Source: Sphagnum compactum (lineage: Eukaryota; Bryophyta; Sphagnopsida; Sphagnales). Taken from it: DNA of 64,000 nucleotides. The stretch covers positions 4,340,001-4,404,000 of the forward strand of contig OZ234497.1 in assembly GCA_965153455.1 (NCBI GenBank). The letters run 5' to 3'. The notes under the pieces were generated by a model that saw only the letters and a program-made list of their open reading frames with translations, was not told where the DNA came from and searched no databases. The translations under genes and the position numbers were made by a program. Positions within the stretch are counted from its first letter, which is position 1, and each line of letters begins with the position of its first letter. Shown here piece by piece: positions 16,600 through 26,950 of this stretch.

Positions 16600-16634
16600 A
16601 GACAAACAACAACAACAACAACAAAAACAACAAC
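16600..16634 (+). repeat. (AAC)n microsatellite
   Basis: An AAC/CAA trinucleotide run with one interruption lies about 300 bp upstream of the reverse-transcriptase relic. Confidence 0.85.
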
Positions 16635-16935
16635 GAGTGCAATAGTTTGAAGTCACTAAAAGATTTATCAAGGAAAGAGGAGCACCAAGGGATGGTTTCA
16701 CCAAACCTAGTTACAAAAATTTGGATTTGGGGGAATTAAAGCTCTTTCATTTAAGAACAAGTGTGGAATATTGAGAACTTTTTCATGATAATTGGAAAGG
16801 ATTTGTTGAGGCTTATGGGTTAGAAAATTGGAAAGGGGGTTTCACTAGTTTTTTGGGGGGCTGCCCTTTGGGTGGTTTTAGGATTTGGTGGGGGGGAGGA
16901 GCTTGTGGGTTTTATTGGGGTAGGCGAGCTTCCTA

Positions 16936-19140
16936 ATGGAGGCATTACATCCTTTGGTTCTTGGGCCTCCATTCGATTTTAGTTTAGGTGTGTTTTTTAA
17001 GCATGTGGCCACTGTGTCCTTTTTTCGTCCCTCCAAGGTAGGAACAAGGTTTAACACGATGTCCCTTGTTCAGGCTACAACATTTTTTTTGTATTGTGGC
17101 ATGGCATGTCACCAAAAACATTCTCAATTCTTTTAAACTTTGCATTCCGATAAAACCCTTAGCTTTTTTATCACCTTTTTAGCCCCTTCTTGCCCCATGG
17201 TAGCTTGGGCTTAGATTTTGGCATTGGATCCCTTTAGTGCTTTCCATTTGGGTCAACCTTAACTATACGTGCACATTCCTTTTGTTTTGTGTCAAGAGGT
17301 GCAAATTGTTATTTGCCTTCTTCTTGACCAGCTTGTTCAAAACCAATTTGATGTGATTGCCTAACACCTATTCCTATTGTTCCTGCGGTGGTGTTTTATT
17401 TTTCCTCCTTGTGGTGGAGTAGTTAGGCATAGGAGAATTAGGGTGTGTCTTGGGGATTCTTTTAACCCCGAGGATATAACTAATGGTTTCATTTAGCTTC
17501 ATAAGTTGAGTTCCCATGTGGCCACTGGCAGCCGCATTCCACAATTTATGGTTCACATTCTTAGTGCTGCTAGGTTTTTGGTTTTGGTCAAATGCTTAGG
17601 TGGCATTCGGCCAATTGTAGCGGATGAAGTGTTTTATTAATCGTTTAGTAAGGCTTTATGTTTATAGTTTTGCGATGTGTTTTTTTTCATATGTCACCAC
17701 ATCGATTCAAAGTGGCAGTTAGAGGTGGTTACAAGGTAGTGGTCCATAATATTTGAACCGTTTTAATGTCCACCCTGAATGGGTGATGTTTAAGGTGGAT
17801 GTAACAAATGCTTTAACACCATTTTGTGTAAGGCCATTTTTTAGGAGCTTTGAGCAACATGAGGCTAGTTGTCTTAACTTTTTCGTTTTGTTTGTTCTTT
17901 ATATGCCTTTAGTTTCTTTTGTTCTTCAATCGTCACTTTCCTTTGGGAGGTTCATTTGTCATCCTTTCATCTATGGTCACACATAAAGGTGACCCCTTTG
18001 TTGGGCCTCTTTTTGTGTTCGTTCATTTTCGTATTTTGCATTTTTTTAAAACATTTTTCCTTCGCATCTTTTCCATTCTTTGGCTAATGACACCCATATC
18101 TTCAACCTTACCAATGTTGTTCCCTTTGCTTTTGATCATTTTCTCTCCCAATTTGCTTTTATGGGGTTTGTAATTTAGCTTCGCAAATGTTCGACTTGGG
18201 CCCTTTTTGGGTTAATTCCTGGGTTCACGCTTTTAGTTTATTTTTGTTGCCCTATTAATTGACAATATTATGATCCTAGGCATCTTTTTTAATTATGGTT
18301 CCTTCTTTTCATCATTTTTGCAAAAGGTCTTGGATGAAGATGTTCATCATGTTGATGTGCTCCCAAGGTTAAGGGATGTTTAGATAGCATTTGGGATCCT
18401 CTCTTGGTGTTTTGCTCAAAGGCCTTTTTATCTATTTTGTTGTTTCCCCCTTCTTTCGGGTTTTTGAGACGAGTTTGTTGCTTTCGATTTGGCTTTGTTG
18501 GGAGTTTTTGACAAGCTTTTGGGCTCAAGTTTTTTTGAATGCCTTTAGGTTCCCTTAGTCTGACAGCAAGTTTGTCTCTTAATTTCTAGTGGAAGGTTAG
18601 ACCTCACTTTTGCAAAAAACATTGTTTTAATGGCCTATCTAAGGAGTTAGGTTCTAGTTTCCCCCCATCATTACCTCTAGGTTTTTGTTGGACTTTCACT
18701 TGTTCTTATTGGAGGTGATAAAAATGAGCAGCTAAGTACACTACCATTCCAAGTCCATTTGAAGTTGGTGCAAGAGCTTCTTTCCTAGTGGTGATGGTGT
18801 GTGTACCCCCTTTTCAGTAGTTGGCAAAAGGAAGAATAAATCAATTTCAAGAGAATATTTTAAAAAGATTGTGTGACCACTTTTTTTTAACATCAACTCT
18901 GATTTGCCTTTTGATTCGTTTGGGTGCACTTGAAATCCTATGTGAATCCATGGTCGTCTACTCACCCAATGATCCTTTTTTTGTCTGACTCCAAACATTT
19001 TTCTATTACATTACACACTTTATTAGTCTTCCTCATTCCTTAGCCCTTGGGTTGTCACATTGCATTTGTGGTCATCCTTTGGACCTTATTGGGGGTCCAC
19101 TTTCTTCGTTGCACCCATGGTTTAAGAAGAACACTTGAAA
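16936..19140 (+). pseudogene. Decayed plant reverse transcriptase (retroelement relic)
   Basis: Fragments in order across shifting plus-strand frames match the layout of a reverse transcriptase as I recall it from plants. They include GGIRPIVADEVFY (about 17,600), equivalent to GGvRPIavGEv; HPEWVMFKVDVTNAL (17,774-17,818), the first catalytic Asp region with N-A-F decayed to N-A-L; THKGDPFVGPLFVF (17,980-18,020), equivalent to xrQGDPLgGPLFal; and LANDTHI (18,082-18,102), equivalent to the active-site aDDt box, with one catalytic Asp replaced by Asn. Further downstream come VLDEDVHHVDVLPRLRD and AFGILSWCFAQRP in another frame. Many stops and frameshifts interrupt it, so it cannot encode an active enzyme. 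No LTRs were found around it, and the family resembles non-LTR-type reverse transcriptases. The exact ends are uncertain. Confidence 0.75.
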
Positions 19141-19620
19141 GAACATGGTATCAAATGTTATCATCATATCTCATCATGTCTCATAAGTAGTTGGAGTAGT
19201 CCTAGTATCTATTACTCGTAGTGTTTATATCATAAGCCAATGGAGTAGTGCCTTGATATTTAAAAACTCTTAATTGCCAATCACATCACAACATGGATCA
19301 ACAGCATAATAAGATTTCAAGGCCAGTAATGTACAGATGTAGCTTTCAAACATGAAAACCATGAAACAATCTTTCCTTCTATTTCGTTCTCTTCCATTTT
19401 CTTTGAGAGTGCTAAAGAAGCTAATAGTTTAAGAGACAAGACAAAAAGACAGTCTTCTATCTATAAATAAAATGCAAAAAGTCTTGGGCACCACAAGGTT
19501 GACACAAAGTGTGGAAAATGAAGCTCGAATAGAGACATAACAGATTGCTGTTAAAACCTACATCATCTTTTATTTTAGGGATGTGAATGCACCACCATAC
19601 AACAGTCAAAGCATAATGGA
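19141..19620. other. Spacer between retroelement relic and dispersed repeat
   Basis: No gene or delimited element is recognised. It contains repeated tctcatcatgtctcat-like words near 19,160 but no convincing array. Confidence 0.4.
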
Positions 19621-19627
19621 TTGACAT

Positions 19628-19800
19628 ATCTATGAGATTGCAGAGAAATCTCAACAACAACACTTTGATGGCATCACGACAATGCTCAGTGTCTTAAACG
19701 TGTGAAGAATCACTCAAAAAGTGTCAGACCATCACCTTCATCATGAACAGAAATGACAAGCTGCCATGACTATCCCACTCACTTCATCAGCTCCCAATGG
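19628..19800 (-). repeat. Dispersed repeat family R1, copy A
   Basis: It shares with the copies near 30.1 and 54.4 kb the ordered blocks tatgagattg(c/g)agag, gtgtcagaccatcacc, atgacaagctgccatg and cttcatcagct. On the sense I define (containing agctgatgaag) it reads on the minus strand, the same as ARFRP1 whose stop lies about 1 kb away. It does not code for protein. Confidence 0.65.
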
Positions 19801-19802
19801 TG

Positions 19803-20000
19803 CAGGTAAATACATAATAACTCTCATGAAAATTGGGAAACCTCCATATACCCACAACCAAGAAAGCGAGAACAAATGGTGGGTGTAAATAGATAATAAC
19901 TCTCATGAAAATTGAGAAATCTCCATATACCCACTACCGAGAGACTGAGAACACATGGTGGGTGAAATTTCCATATACCCACAACTAAGAAAGCGAGAAC
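19803..20000 (+). repeat. Tandem repeat, period about 75-80 bp
   Basis: Two and a half diverged units share taactctcatgaaaattg, ctccatatacccac and gagaacaaatggtgggtg blocks. The array sits between copies A and B of the dispersed repeat R1, suggesting that one R1 element was expanded or interrupted here. Confidence 0.75.
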
Positions 20001-20139
20001 AAGGCTAAAACTTTTCCTTGAAGTCAAAGAAAAACTTCCAGATATGAACTTACAGAACCAGGCAAAACAGAAAAACACAGAAGGGGCAAACTGGAACAAA
20101 GAGAAAAAACAAGCTGCATGAACAAATGTGACAGTTTCT

Positions 20140-20335
20140 CACTTGTTCAGGGACCTTATCTATCACAACTTCCCCACTAACTTCATCAGCTCTCCCTCTG
20201 GTGTAGTAGATAAGCACATAAGAATCCACCAAAAATTTGAGGTAAACTATAATACAAAATCTGTGTCCTGAGTTTCTGTGGCAATTTCTGGAAGCAATCA
20301 AACAACTCAGTCATGATGGTAACTAGCACTGTCAA
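20140..20335 (-). repeat. Dispersed repeat family R1, copy B
   Basis: It matches the 3' part of the copy near 54.6 kb: cttcatcagctct, a gtgtag(t)agata block, aatctgtgtcctgagttt and actcagtcatgatg. Together with copy A it may be a single element split by the 75-bp tandem repeat. It lies in the 3' flank of ARFRP1, in that gene's orientation. Confidence 0.65.
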
Positions 20336-20819
20336 GAGAAATAGTGAATTAAGAAAAAAGAATAGTTATCCTTATTCAAGCTGCAAAAGCATGAATGGAA
20401 CATATCTGTGTGTCCCATCTACACACCCAAACACAGATAGGTTTTTACTCCATCTTTTATCCAGAAAACCCTAATTCACAGATTCTGATACACTAACCTT
20501 ATCCCTCACATGGCGGCAAGAGAAACTCATTCCACCCCTGTCAACCTTGCACGGCACCAAGAGTCACAACATCAGTTCTGTGTCCTTTTGTTCCCTATCA
20601 TCTATTCCAAGAAAATCCCTAGCTGTTGAGCTCAAACCTGAGAGTCCATTCATTCCCCTGGAAGAATCAATCAATCTCAAGCTGTGTCAATGCTGTTATG
20701 GTTTCTTCAAGCTTGTTCTTCAAATCTCTACTAAACCAATATCATCGTCTTCATAAGAAACGAGAATTTCTCCTAATCTACTAACCAAGTTCCATCTAAG
20801 ATTCCTTGTGAAGATCTCT

Positions 20820-21431
20820 TTACAAAGTGACAGCAGCATCTGCTCGGCGATTCAGTTCCTGAGTCCTCTTGTTGTGTTTCATGGCTTCCACAAGCCACAG
20901 CACTCCTTCCTGGATCCCTGAACCATCATAAGCAGAAATGGCCTGTACCAGAGAGGGCCGATCGTTAAGCTCCTTGAGATCTAGGTATTTATCAAGCTCC
21001 TCAGCAATCACCGCTCCTGGCAAATCCTGTTTGTTTGCAAAGATCAGCATTGGAGCTCCTTGTAAATCCGGATGTCTGAGAACTTTCTCTAACGCGGATT
21101 TGGCGTCATCAAAGCGCGACTGAGTTGCAGCATCCACGACATAGAGAACGGCGTGAGCTTCCTCGTAGTACTTTTCCCAGATTGTCCGTAACCCTAACTG
21201 TCCTCCGAGATCCCAGAAGATGAGTTTGGATTTGTGAGCTTCTACACGACCGATGTTGAGTCCCACAGTGGGAACGATTCTGTCTGGAGGAAGTCCTTCC
21301 ACATCTGAGTAAAGCGTTTTCAGCTTCTCCAGCAGCGTCGTCTTACCTGCCTTGTCGATCCCCAGAATAAGAACATGGAACTCCGCTTTGCTGAAAATGT
21401 ACTTCCACAGCCCATATAGCAATGAAAACAT
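20820..21431 (-). CDS. ARFRP1: ADP-ribosylation factor-related protein 1 (ARFRP1/ARL3-type GTPase)
   Basis: This is an ARF-like GTPase of the ARFRP1/yeast Arl3 group, which acts at the trans-Golgi upstream of ARL1 and GRIP golgins. The 203-aa protein has the P-loop GIDKAGKT (24-31), PTVG in switch I (54-57), WDLGGQ (73-78), NKQD (133-136) and SAYDGSG (from 166). The start MFSLLYGLWKYIF is typical of the family: it lacks the Gly2 of ARFs, and yeast Arl3 is N-acetylated instead. I chose the ATG at 21431; the upstream in-frame extension has only a GTG and no similarity. The coding region is uninterrupted, whereas family members I know of are multi-exon, so either introns were lost or this is a retrocopy. 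All GTPase motifs are intact. The upstream 550 bp is CpG-richer and probably contains promoter and 5' UTR. Confidence 0.93.
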   Translation of the reverse strand: MFSLLYGLWKYIFSKAEFHVLILGIDKAGKTTLLEKLKTLYSDVEGLPPDRIVPTVGLNIGRVEAHKSKLIFWDLGGQLGLRTIWEKYYEEAHAVLYVVDAATQSRFDDAKSALEKVLRHPDLQGAPMLIFANKQDLPGAVIAEELDKYLDLKELNDRPSLVQAISAYDGSGIQEGVLWLVEAMKHNKRTQELNRRADAAVTL

Positions 21432-22010
21432 CCCTTCCAAAATCCTCTTACAATCCCCAAACCCTTCCACAACGGATACGTCAACAATACGCCATGGTCC
21501 GCGCTTCCTGAACCTTCCCGCGGTCCGAATTTTGCGGCCAGCAAGAGCAGATCTGAGTGAACCCTGAGACAGGAGCCTACCGAACTAACAAACAGTACAA
21601 CAACCCACAGATAGGGAATCTTCTCCACCCACTTTCTGAAACACAAAACCAAAACACCTCGAAACGCGAACCCATCAGCATCTGAGAAACCAAAAAAACA
21701 CGACTCAGAATCTTCTCCAGAGCCGACTACTGCTGCTCCGGTTTTTGCCAACAGAAAACGTTCGCGAGAACCACCACCACCCACCAAAACGCCACAAACT
21801 CTATCTGTATCTCCAGAACAACACAAAAGCAAAACAGAAACTACATCATATGAAAGAAAACCTTAAACACCAGAGAAATTTCTGTTAAAAACGGATCTGA
21901 AAGCCGTAGAATAGAAAAAAAAAGCTGTCGAGAAACGAACACCCGATCTACTGATCTTCTCTGCTCGAGTCTTCTGTGAACACGCCCCTCCCCCGCCCAC
22001 CTTCACTACT
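21432..22010 (-). promoter_or_regulatory. ARFRP1 leader and promoter region
   Basis: This stretch is richer in GC and CpG than its surroundings, including a C-rich block near 21,985-22,000. It shows no conserved protein frame. I infer that transcription of ARFRP1 starts within it. Confidence 0.4.
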
Positions 22011-22283
22011 GTCGAGCCTTATGGTAGAGGATGACAATTCCACCGAAGAAGACGACATATTCCATTTCATTGGGTGACTGTTCCATTGTGGAATGGCAAT
22101 CTGCTTTTCCAGAAAACGAAAGCGGTCTTACATAGATTCTGCCCATTGCAGGGTTCTCCTTTTCTTCCTTGATTTCTACTGGTTCTCTTTTTCCTCTGCT
22201 TTTATATTTTTTCCTTGTCCATTTGTCCCCTGTTGTTGTGGTGTTTTGCAATAAAGTTTGGCATGTTTTCACATCATCATTTG

Positions 22284-22396
22284 TTGTTGGGTAATGCCCA
22301 AGGAGTGGGGCATTCCCGGAATAAGCACCCCCCCCATCGTGGAGCTCATGGGTGATTATTTTTGAGAATGCCCTGCTCCGAGGGTGTTACCTGATG
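22284..22396. mobile_element. Foldback MITE family F1, copy 1
   Basis: The left arm reads gttgggtaatgccca... and ggggcattc. The right arm, reverse-complemented, reads atcaggtaacaccctc... and gggcattc. The arms pair imperfectly into a ~110-bp hairpin. The same arm pattern, ending in gggcattc, is found near 29.9 and 47.3 kb. Confidence 0.65.
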
Positions 22397-22449
22397 TAAA
22401 GTGCTGTGGCAAGGGAGGGTGTTACCTGATGTAAAGTGCTGTGGCAAGG
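22381..22449 (+). repeat. Tandem duplication of 34 bp
   Basis: The block gggtgttacctgatgtaaag plus the following gtgctgtggcaag is present twice back to back, almost identical. The first copy overlaps the right arm of the foldback element, so the duplication followed that insertion. Confidence 0.85.
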
Positions 22450-22623
22450 AAAAACAAAAAAAATCATTGTTTTTCTAAGGTACCATGCGGGCATTTCAAA
22501 AAATGGAATGCCCTCTCTTTTGTGCATTTCATTTTCCAAAATGCCCTGTGAATTTTAATGCTCTGTAATGTGACCTGCAATACACTAGAATTTTCTGCCT
22601 GGTGCTTTATGTAACATAAGTAA

Positions 22624-22835
22624 ATCACTTTGCTTTGTTAAGATGGGTTTCCAAGGCAACCCAAAGAACCATAATAATTCAAGTTCAGATCTGCTGGCTT
22701 TTTTGTGGCTGGCTTGGCTTTGAAACTAGGCAATCACTTTGCTTTGCTAAAAGATGGGTTTCCAAGGCAACAAAAAGAGCTACAAAATTGTTGGCTTTTT
22801 GGGTGCCTTGCTTGGCTTTGAAACTTGTCATTCTG
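22624..22835 (+). repeat. Tandem duplication, period about 109 bp
   Basis: Two units each contain atcactttgctttg, gatgggtttccaaggcaac, a tggctt block and cttggctttgaaact (22,624 and 22,733). No protein similarity is seen. Confidence 0.8.
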
Positions 22836-22908
22836 CTAGTGACATGCTTTTTGTGTAAAAAGATTTGGCAAGAATGACAACAAACACAAACATGAGGAGA
22901 GACCAAAA

Positions 22909-22911
<3 letters not shown>

Positions 22912-22946
<35 letters not shown>
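22912..22946 (+). repeat. (GA)n microsatellite
   Basis: A nearly perfect GA dinucleotide run of about 17 units. It is likely length-polymorphic. Confidence 0.95.
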
Positions 22947-22947
<1 letters not shown>

Positions 22948-24194
22948 GTGAAGATATGCTATCGTGTCACCTACCAGACACCTACCAGAACCGATGTTGT
23001 CACCAAGCATCTAATGGCATGGAACCTTGAATGTGCTGGTGACACTGGACATGTTTCTTTTGATGTGTTTATTTGCTGACCTATTTTTCAATAGTAAGGT
23101 GATATTTATTGGGCTTCTTTACAATGAAAAAATGTATTTTCAGATTTGGGTTTAGAATTGCAAAGCATTCATCGTAGACGTCGTGGGAGTTTCATGATTG
23201 CTATCGTGAAAGGCATTTCATGTTGGGGCAATAGATGGAATGCACTAGTTCTCACTAGGGTACCTTATACAAATCACTCATCAAGTGTCCAAGGAAATCA
23301 ATTTGGCACTTAAAAGTGTTGTCTTGCCTCAAGTCACCATAGTATTAAGCTTGCAATCCCATAGACCCATTCAATGGCAAGGACATATCAAGGAAGATAT
23401 CTATGCATAAGTATATATGTGGTCACCCACAGGGCTACGGGCAAAATAAATGGAAAAAGTATATTCATATCCTTCCTTCTGTCCTCCTGTTCTACAAACA
23501 AGGGCCATATACTCCAAACCCTGGTCTGAAGTCCTGTTCACTTCATTAAATTAGCCAAGAAGGTCTGGATTCAAGGAAAAATTCAGAAGGGTAATACTCC
23601 AAGGTCATGGTCTATTGGAATCTTTTCTTCTGCACAAATTAGGAACAGCTCACACAATCTGACCCCATAGGTGCAAGATAGTAAGTAAAGCTTTGATGGG
23701 ATTTCTGTTCGAACTAGTGAGCTGAGCACCTCTCTTCTAGAAGCATGCTCATGGCCTCTACAAAGTTGGCATAAACTATAGGTGTACCTGAGGAACTGCC
23801 AGTGAAGTGCAAATGACAAACATTTGCTACTTGTATGTTAGATTGAATAAACTGAACTTGGATCTCATCCACCAGATAATGAGCCAACAGAATGAAAGAA
23901 AAGCAATATGGGTGTCAAAAAAACTGACATCCAGATTCATGAGTGATCACAAAGTTCTTGGAATAGTACTAAGTAGTAACAAATTTTAAGACTTGCAGAA
24001 TCCTCCCCAAAATTGAGTATAACTACTGCTCATTCTTATTTGCCTGCTGCAGTCAGAAATCTCTTGCACAAACAAGAAATAAATCTTGACCATATGTCTT
24101 CATGTAAAGTATGCTGTGGCCTTGACCTTTGGAAGAATGGTTGAGCACCTGGTCTCCTTATTGGAAAATTGGTGTTGGAAGCATCATTGCAGAT

Positions 24195-24842
24195 TCAAAA
24201 GCAAATCTCGCTCAACCCATCCTCTCCTTTCTCATCATTAGGTGTCTCTACTCCTTTGACAGGCTCTGATTTCTCCTCAGTTGTTGCTGTATCCTGAGCT
24301 TGGTCTGATGAAGCAATGCCCGAGCTACCAGACATCCCCAAAAGATCTGGAGACACAGCTGAAGTAAGGAAACTGCGTTTGATGAAGCCTGTCCAGGATG
24401 CCACCTGGGGTACTCCATGATGAAGGGTGGATGAACTTGCTGCCCACCTCTGCAAGATCCAGACATTTGTACCATATAATATTTCTCAGTATCATCTGAT
24501 TGAACATAGTTTTTCTTCACAAGTGTAAGCAGCTAGAACTTCAAGCTCTAAAGTTCTGCAAGTTGAGTTACAACCACATTTTCCTTTGGTGACAAGTACA
24601 CAAGGAAAAGGCAAGTCTGGGTACAAACTGCTGCTGCCTGAAGAAGTCACAAAGAATCTCAACTTGTTGCCACTGTTATGTACCTTGAGAAGAGAGGATA
24701 GGAACCGAGAATCAATTGTCTTCTGTAGATGAGATGTCTTTGAGTGTGTTTGAACAGAACATGGTGGGGCTCGAAAACATCGAATCTGTGGCGTCTTTTG
24801 AAATGCTTTAAGCAGGGCTGTTGCATGCTTTATGTTGCTCAT
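24195..24842 (-). CDS. Putative two-exon protein with organelle-targeting-like N-terminus
   Basis: I do not recognise this gene with certainty. An ATG at 24842 opens exon 1 (24684-24842, 53 codons), which ends AAG before gtacat. A good acceptor (ggatcttgcag) leads in phase to exon 2 (24195-24449). The joined product is 137 aa. It starts MSNIKHATALLKAFQ, is rich in Arg, Lys, Ser and Thr with few acidic residues for its first ~90 residues, and then becomes acidic and low-complexity (TTEEKSEPVKG...). This resembles the presequence and linker of mitochondrial proteins; plant GrpE/Mge1 has a similar composition, but no GrpE domain follows. The gene may be truncated, have further exons that I missed (a GTTGAG donor exists near 24,213), or be a chance frame. 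A CpG-rich stretch at 25,880-26,010 could be its promoter. Confidence 0.35.
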
Positions 24843-24949
24843 GGCTTTCTGATGTCCTCCCTCTAACAATCTGCACAAACATCCACAATGTTTCATAACT
24901 TCCACCTCTGAAAGTCATCAGCATTTGAGGGCAGACACAAGGAAATTCA

Positions 24950-25330
24950 CCAAATCACCTTGAGACAAAACCCTTAAAACCTCACCCAGACCACCTGATC
25001 AGTACCAGTTTTCAAACATGGGCATGGAAGGAGAAAGACAAGGATGGAGGTTGGAACCAGATCAACCTGAGACAGAACCCTTAAACCCTGAACCCTGACC
25101 CAGATCAACCTGAGACAAAGCCCTTAAACCCTGAACCCTAAGTCTGACCACCTGATCAGTACCAGGTTTTGAAGTTGGACATGGGAGGAGAAAGACAGGG
25201 ATGGAGGTCAGAACCATGTTAACCTGAGACAAAACCCTTAAACCCTAAACCCTGGCCCTGACCACCTGATAAGTACCAGTTTTCGAAGATGGGCATGGGA
25301 GAAGAAAGACCGGGATGGAGGTTGTACAAC
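24950..25330 (+). repeat. Tandem repeat with telomere-like motifs
   Basis: Three diverged units each contain accacctgat(c/a)agtacca, a ttttcgaagatgggcatggg-like block, gagaaagac(a/c)(a/g)ggatggagg (at about 24,989, 25,148 and 25,261) and, between them, aacctgagacaaaaccctta followed by aaccctgaaccct or aaccctaaaccct. An additional ~45-bp sub-duplication of the aacctgagac...aaccct part lies at 25,060-25,140. The AAACCCT words match plant telomere repeats but are scattered and short, so this is an interstitial minisatellite, not a telomere. Confidence 0.8.
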
Positions 25331-25699
25331 AGAAGAATCTGAGGGAAAAAAAGATAGAGCGGATGAAGAAAGAAAAGAACACGTATAACCAAATCTTTGG
25401 GTATGAAAATGACCATTCAGTGTTAACTATACGATCTGACGGTGAACAGACCAGAAAGAAGTAGAGGAAGGAGAAGAGGAAAAAAAATCTAACACCTACA
25501 GCATAGTCTGACCTCACAAGGCAGCGATCAGAAGTCACCAGGAAAACTAAGAAATGACGGAAAAAAAAATGAAACTGTGCAAGAAGTCAAGACGATCTCG
25601 ATGTCAACCAAATCAATGTTCATTGCAAAAGATGGAAAGGGGGAAAAAGGAAAAAACAAGCGAAGAAAACAGAAAGATATTCACCCAAGTGGAGGCAGG

Positions 25700-26040
25700 G
25701 GCACGGGTTGTCCAAGTTGATACCACCCGCACAAGAAGATGGCGAAGAAGAAAAACAGTGGCTACCTGAAAAACTTCGAGCGAAATTCCGGGATAGGAAG
25801 AACTGAAAAAAATAAAAATAAAATTACATTGCAAAAAATCAGACGAAAGTCAGGGCATTCAAACTGAGAAAGCCTGGCAATGTTCGTCAATCAAATCGAC
25901 GACGCACAGATACAGCAGAGAGCGTTGCAGTACGAGAAAGGGAGCGGTGCGAGAAAGAGGAGCGAGAGAGGGAGGAGTCGACGACGATCCCAGGTCCCAA
26001 TCGAGATCGTCCTCAGTTTCCCTTTTAGAGGACCTCGATT
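25700..26040 (-). promoter_or_regulatory. CpG-rich block, candidate promoter
   Basis: Local enrichment of CpG (gtcgacgacgatcc, gcgagagagg and similar) contrasts with the AT-rich DNA to its right. Other CpG-rich blocks in this window precede genes. The nearest candidate gene on the minus strand starts at 24842. This is inference from composition only. Confidence 0.3.
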
Positions 26041-26372
26041 TGAAGGCTCAAAACTTTGCGGACCTCATGTTGTTGCCACAATTCTTTTGTAATGACACAT
26101 CCTTGGCCTTTGCCTTTGACACCTATGCCTCTCCTTTTGCCCTCACTGAAGCCCCCCAAATAGGAGGTAAGGACAAAATCTTTTTGGCACCTCTTTTTGT
26201 AAGCACATGTGGACAGTTTCAGCTGCTGCCAGCAAATTGAGGTAGCTATAAATATTGAATTTTTTAAATTTATTTTTTTATTTAGGAGGGGTAAATATTA
26301 TAACCCTTTTAAAAAATTTAGAGATATATATATATTTTTAGTTGATATATTTTCATATTTCATAGTTCATAT

Positions 26373-26950
26373 TTGCATAGGATTATGGATGGAATTTTTT
26401 ATGCATGTGGTCTATTCAATGTTTTTAATGTCATTGATGGATCATGTATTTTACTTTCTCAAAAGCTAAATAAGTGGGTTATTGTAGTACTCGTAAATTA
26501 TTATTTTAAACAAAAACATTGTAATTCAAATTTTTTGCAAGCAATTTCTGATATGAGAAGTTGTTTTGAAATTTATGTTGTTCCAATTCTTAGTGGAATG
26601 GCAAATGGGGGCCAATTCAAAGTGTTTTTTTTTATAAAAATTTTCAATTTCAAACATGATTGATTCTAAGATAATCAATTGTGTTGGTTGAGAGTTTTGA
26701 TGTTAAACCTTATTACTTGGAGATATAGGTTATGTGAATTGAAATTATCATTTGTGTATTTCATGTTGACTAATGGAAATTTGAATAAAATCATGTATGA
26801 TCAACAAGTGAATGTCAATAAGGTTAATATTGAAAATGTTTTTGTGATTCTCAAAAATAGGTACCGGATTTTGTACTATATTAATGTATGTGTTGATAGA
26901 GCTTTCAAAATTGTGATGGCTTGTTGTGTTTTTCATAATTATTGTTAGTT
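26373..26950 (+). pseudogene. Decayed PIF/Harbinger transposase
   Basis: Two adjacent plus-strand frames carry pieces of the DDE_Tnp_4 (Harbinger) transposase in the right order. The first (26,396-26,640) has VIDGSCILLSQ, YYFKQKHCNSNFLQAISD and FEIYVVPILSG, matching VDGSHI..., Y.nrKgyhS..lQav.D and f.dv..G.pGs. The second (26,800-26,948) has VNKVNIENVFVILKNRYRIL and IVMACCVFHNYC, matching R..vE.aFG.LK.RWRIL and i..aCCvLHN. The first Asp and the late Glu of the catalytic triad are recognisable; the middle GDsaY region is lost between the frames. Stops and a frameshift show it is inactive. I did not find its terminal inverted repeats. Confidence 0.75.

Noticed and set aside
20050-20301. An 83-codon minus-strand protein in the ARFRP1 3' flank
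   Set aside because: It overlaps the dispersed repeat R1; other R1 copies do not preserve the frame.
22006-22272. A small minus-strand protein upstream of ARFRP1
   Set aside because: No recognisable similarity, unfavourable composition and overlap with the presumed ARFRP1 promoter.
24195-24450. Mitochondrial GrpE (Mge1) as a firm call
   Set aside because: Only presequence-like composition is shared. No GrpE coiled coil or domain is found in the following 1 kb.
25060-25260. Telomere or telomere-addition site
   Set aside because: AAACCCT words are isolated or in pairs and embedded in a longer tandem unit, not a continuous telomere array.
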